From: an uncultured Alphaproteobacteria bacterium
Lineage (GTDB): Bacteria > Pseudomonadota > Alphaproteobacteria > Micavibrionales > Micavibrionaceae
Direction of reading: 5' to 3'
Assembly (NCBI GenBank): GCA_937124505.1
Contig: CAKZKV010000350.1
Coordinates: forward strand, 1-9,125
Length of the DNA stretch: 9,125 nt
The position numbers and the translations under genes were made by a program. Positions 6,193 through 9,125 of this stretch are shown here, in pieces (positions within the stretch are counted from its first letter, which is position 1; each line of letters opens with the position of its first letter). Under the pieces are notes generated by a model. The model searched no databases. It saw nothing but the letters and a program-made list of their open reading frames with translations, and was not told where the DNA came from.

Positions 6193-7917
6193 CTAATTCA
6201 CCCGCGCCAGCTTGTCATCCTCCTCGACATATTTCAAAAGCGGCGCGACAAATTGTGTATCGTCATCTGATATGCCCGGCTTGATGCCCAGAATGCGTAC
6301 CATATGCTCAACAATACGCCCGGTTGCCGGTGCGGCAACCCATCCGCCCGTTGCATAACCGTAGGTGCGCTCATTCCCCACTGGTTCGTCCACCACAACC
6401 AGAACCAGATATTCCGGGTCTTCGGACGGAAAGATGGACACAAAGGAGGAGATTTTCTTATCACCGCTATATCCGCCCCCGGCATCCGGCTTGTCTGCCG
6501 TTCCGGTTTTGCCGCCAACACTGTATCCCGGCACAAGCGCTTTTTTGCCGGTTCCTTCCAGTGCATTCAAACGCAGTAATTTACGCATGTTGATGGCCGT
6601 GTCTTCTGAAAAGACACGCGTAACAATATTCTGTTCTTCTGTTTTTGCGACCAGATGCGGACGAACGAACGTCCCATCTCCGACCGCCGTTGCCACCGCC
6701 GCAGCCAGATGCAGGGGAGAGACGGCAATCCCGTGCCCGTAAGAAGCCGTTAGCGTGTTCACGTCCCTCCAGACGCCCGGAATAATCGGTTTCCCTGTCT
6801 CCAGAATATCAAACTCCGGCTTATCCATCAGCCCAAGCTTGCGGTAATATTCTTTCAGCCTTTCCGCACCAAGCTCCTGCCCCATCAGGGCGGACCCGAT
6901 ATTAGATGAGTGCATGAACACTTCCGGCACGCTCATCACACGTTTTTCCGCATGGTAATCACGGATCATGAAACGGCCTGCTTTCAGGGGCTTGGTGGCA
7001 TCAAAGCGCTGCCCCATGCTCGCCCCTTCATTCAACAAAGCGGCAGTTGAGAAAATCTTGAAGACAGACCCCAGTTCATAAACTCCAAGGGTCAGGCGGT
7101 TGAATAACTGGTTATTGCTGGCCTCGGAGGCCTTGTTGGGATCAAACCTTGGATAAGACCCACCCGCCAGCAGTTCCCCGGTTTTGATGTTCATAATCAC
7201 GCCGGTTGCGGACTTTGCCTTGAATTCCTTCATGGTCTTCGCCAGTTCCTTGTTCATGGCGTGCTGCAAACGAATGTCCAGCGTTGTGTAGAGAGGCACA
7301 GCCCCTTCATTCAGTTCATCATTATACGCACGCTCCAGACCGGCCAGCCCCTTCTCATCAATATCCGTGTACCCCAGCAAATGAGACACCAAATCCCCCT
7401 GCGGGTATATCCGGCGGACTTCGTCCTTGAAGCCAAGTGCAGGCTCCCCCATCATCATAACGGCCTGTTGCTGCTCCGGCGTAATATCACGCGCAATCCA
7501 GTCAAACTGACGCCCGCTGGACAACAGATGCAATGTCTTTTCCTGCGGCAACCCCGGAATGATTTTATTTAATTCTTTCAGGACAGCCTGGGGGTTCTGT
7601 ATCACCGAAGCGTTCACAAACAGCGATTTTGTTTTTAAGGTCGTGGCCAGCATAAACCCGTTACGGTCATAGATGTCGGCACGCAAGGGAACAGATGCTT
7701 CCTTTATCTCCGCTGTCTGCGTTTCCTTGATCTGCAGAAGCGTCCCCTGCATCACGGAGAGGTCAACAACGCGTGCCGCAACCACGATATATAAAATAAT
7801 AAACACCGTTGCCAGCACGGACAAACGCCCCCGCGCCAGATCGAAGATAGAACTTTTTTCGCCGCGGATTTGCGAAGAGAGGCTCTTAATATCTTCTGTT
7901 TCAAACGTTTCCGTCAT
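6193..7917 (-). CDS. ftsI: FtsI (PBP3), septal peptidoglycan D,D-transpeptidase
   Basis: FtsI is the class B penicillin-binding protein that cross-links septal peptidoglycan in complex with FtsW and FtsQLB. The 574-residue protein has a cytoplasmic N-terminus, one transmembrane anchor at about 33-51, and a non-catalytic pedestal domain opening with LRADIYDRNG (78-87). The transpeptidase domain follows, with the active-site serine in YELGSVFK (280-287; Ser284, Lys287), SSN (337-339) and KTGT (470-473). No PASTA repeats are present. Length and motifs fit alphaproteobacterial FtsI, and the dcw position separates it from the elongation enzyme PBP2 (MrdA). The start ATG at 7917 lies two bases after the ftsL stop, implying coupled translation. 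The gene ends in TAG at 6193-6195, where the normal tight run of genes is interrupted by about 680 bp before murE. Confidence 0.97.
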   Translation of the reverse strand: MTETFETEDIKSLSSQIRGEKSSIFDLARGRLSVLATVFIILYIVVAARVVDLSVMQGTLLQIKETQTAEIKEASVPLRADIYDRNGFMLATTLKTKSLFVNASVIQNPQAVLKELNKIIPGLPQEKTLHLLSSGRQFDWIARDITPEQQQAVMMMGEPALGFKDEVRRIYPQGDLVSHLLGYTDIDEKGLAGLERAYNDELNEGAVPLYTTLDIRLQHAMNKELAKTMKEFKAKSATGVIMNIKTGELLAGGSYPRFDPNKASEASNNQLFNRLTLGVYELGSVFKIFSTAALLNEGASMGQRFDATKPLKAGRFMIRDYHAEKRVMSVPEVFMHSSNIGSALMGQELGAERLKEYYRKLGLMDKPEFDILETGKPIIPGVWRDVNTLTASYGHGIAVSPLHLAAAVATAVGDGTFVRPHLVAKTEEQNIVTRVFSEDTAINMRKLLRLNALEGTGKKALVPGYSVGGKTGTADKPDAGGGYSGDKKISSFVSIFPSEDPEYLVLVVVDEPVGNERTYGYATGGWVAAPATGRIVEHMVRILGIKPGISDDDTQFVAPLLKYVEEDDKLARVN

Positions 7918-7919
7918 GT

Positions 7920-8384
7920 TTATTGAGTCCAGTTCGCCAGAACCATTGTAAATTCACGTTGAGTATTTTGAGAAGGCAGCACGGCGCGCTGTTGGGGGTG
8001 GAATTTTGATCTATCAGGTTGCACCTTTTTGACCTCTGCGACAAGCACAGGTGCATCTTTTTCAAACGATTCTGGTACTTCCGGCTTACGAACAGGCAGC
8101 AACACGACATCCGGCTCCGGCAAGTCCGCTGTTTGAGCCAACATAACAGGCGTATCAGTTCCCTCCTGAAACGCCGCCAACGTCAGGCGCTCCAGATAAG
8201 CCGGACTGTTTAGATAATGCCATTCTGCGCTCAGGATCGTCATCTTTTCCTGATGCTGCTTAATTTCTGTTGCCAGTTCCGTATTGTAAGAAGCCGCCGT
8301 TTGCGCCTGATTGCTTGCCCAGAACAAAGCGCCACCAACGGCAAACGTTACCATCCAGACACACAGGCAAATTACATATTTCAT
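7920..8384 (-). CDS. ftsL: FtsL, cell division protein (alphaproteobacterial type)
   Basis: FtsL is a bitopic inner-membrane protein that works with FtsB and FtsQ to activate FtsWI at the division site. Here it has a short N-terminus, one transmembrane helix (about residues 3-23), and a predicted periplasmic coiled coil (about 27-58). It then has ILSAEWHYLNSPAYLERL (50-67), the characteristic end of the coiled coil in alphaproteobacterial FtsL proteins. A long proline-rich, low-complexity tail (about 85-154) brings it to 154 residues, longer than the roughly 120 of Escherichia coli FtsL and possibly lineage-specific. The ATG at 8384 overlaps the rsmH stop codon (ATGA), and AGGGA lies seven bases upstream as a ribosome binding site. 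Sequence conservation is low in this family, so the call rests on topology, the AEW.YLN motif and position between rsmH and ftsI. Confidence 0.92.
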   Translation of the reverse strand: MKYVICLCVWMVTFAVGGALFWASNQAQTAASYNTELATEIKQHQEKMTILSAEWHYLNSPAYLERLTLAAFQEGTDTPVMLAQTADLPEPDVVLLPVRKPEVPESFEKDAPVLVAEVKKVQPDRSKFHPQQRAVLPSQNTQREFTMVLANWTQ

Positions 8385-9125
8385 CGCGACATCCCTTTCT
8401 CAGTGACAGGCGCGTCCGTGCGGATCGCACAGCGCAAGCGTGCCGAGCGGGCACGCGGATTCATTTCAATTTCTTGGTCAGACGGAAACACCGCTTTTTT
8501 TGACACCAGTTCAAAGAGCGGCTTCCTGTTTTCGTTTGCTTCCGGTGGTAAGTAGCGGGAGCCTTGGGGCAAACTCCCGCTCTTCTCACGAAGAAAAGCC
8601 TTTACAATAGAGTCCTCCAAAGAATGGAACGACACCACAACCAGACGCCCGCCGGGCTTCAGAATATAGACAGAGGCGTCTAAAGCGCGTTCCAGTTCAC
8701 CGAGTTCATCATTCACGGCAATACGAAGCGCCTGAAATGTGCGCGTGGCGGGGTCTTGTTTGTCCTTGGGAGATTTATAGACAACGCTGCGGATAATTTC
8801 CGCCAGTTCAAGGGTCGTCTGTATTTTCTTTTCTGAACGCTCCCGGACAATCGCCGCGGCAATCTGACGGGATTTGCGCTCTTCCCCATACTTATAAATC
8901 AGATCAGCCAGCGGCTTTTCCTCATAGGTATTGACGATATCTGCTGCCGTCTCAGTATGTTCCTGCGGGTTCATGCGCATATCCAGAGGCCCGTCCAGAC
9001 GAAAGGAAAACCCCCGCTCCGGCGTATCTATCTGCACGGAGGACACGCCCAGATCAAGCATAAAGCCATCCACCTGCTCCGGGATTAAATCGCACACATC
9101 GCCGAAACACCCCTTTACGGGAGAA
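8381..9125 (-). CDS. rsmH: RsmH (MraW), 16S rRNA cytosine-1402 N4-methyltransferase, N-terminus missing
   Basis: RsmH methylates N4 of C1402 in 16S rRNA using S-adenosylmethionine. The reading frame stays open to the right edge of the window, so the N-terminal part, including the first SAM-binding motif, is outside. The visible part carries VDGFMLDLGVSSVQID, then RGFSF and LDMRM, the family signature. Further on are ALRIAVNDELGEL and GGRLVVVSFHSLED, and the typical C-terminal NPRARSARLR block. GTG (9097) and internal ATG codons occur, but the conserved sequence continues upstream of them, so they are not the true start. The stop codon TGA at 8381-8383 overlaps the ftsL ATG. In many bacteria mraZ precedes this gene, and it would lie beyond the window. 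Confidence 0.96.
   Translation of the reverse strand, partial: SPVKGCFGDVCDLIPEQVDGFMLDLGVSSVQIDTPERGFSFRLDGPLDMRMNPQEHTETAADIVNTYEEKPLADLIYKYGEERKSRQIAAAIVRERSEKKIQTTLELAEIIRSVVYKSPKDKQDPATRTFQALRIAVNDELGELERALDASVYILKPGGRLVVVSFHSLEDSIVKAFLREKSGSLPQGSRYLPPEANENRKPLFELVSKKAVFPSDQEIEMNPRARSARLRCAIRTDAPVTEKGMSR

Overview
This 9.1 kb window is a stretch of the dcw (division and cell wall) cluster of an alphaproteobacterium, with every recognisable gene on the minus strand. Read in the direction of transcription (high to low coordinates) the order is rsmH (partial) - ftsL - ftsI - an unrecognised small gene - murE - murF - mraY - murD - ftsW (first 50 codons only). Gene order, the long C-terminal tail of FtsL, the YELGSVFK active-site motif of FtsI, the GSVGKTGTK P-loop of MurF and the N-terminus of FtsW all look alphaproteobacterial. 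The DNPR motif in MurE implies meso-diaminopimelate peptidoglycan. I cannot assign a genus. The base composition appears moderate rather than the high GC of many free-living Alphaproteobacteria, but I did not count it.

The genes form one pathway. RsmH is a 16S rRNA methyltransferase that usually opens dcw clusters. FtsL and FtsI belong to the septal peptidoglycan synthase complex, with FtsW as the glycosyltransferase partner of FtsI. MurD, MurE and MurF are consecutive amino-acid ligases that build UDP-MurNAc-pentapeptide, and MraY moves that product onto the lipid carrier to give lipid I.

Most junctions are very tight: 4-bp ATGA overlaps at rsmH/ftsL and murE/murF, 2 bp at ftsL/ftsI, 17-18 bp at murF/mraY and 0 bp at mraY/murD. 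A 75-bp gap precedes ftsW. The exception is ftsI-murE, where about 680 bp separate the two genes. This stretch (about 5513-6192) holds a possible weak terminator, a good sigma70-like promoter, a strong ribosome binding site, a 166-codon gene for an unrecognised membrane-anchored or exported protein, and a perfect 13-bp inverted repeat that ends exactly at the murE start codon. MurE also has a short N-terminus and carries a 61-nt palindromic repeat within its coding frame, encoding the HPERSEGS-type peptide. The ftsI-murE junction therefore looks like a local site of insertion in an otherwise ordinary dcw operon. No RNA genes, CRISPR arrays, transposases or credible plus-strand genes were seen.
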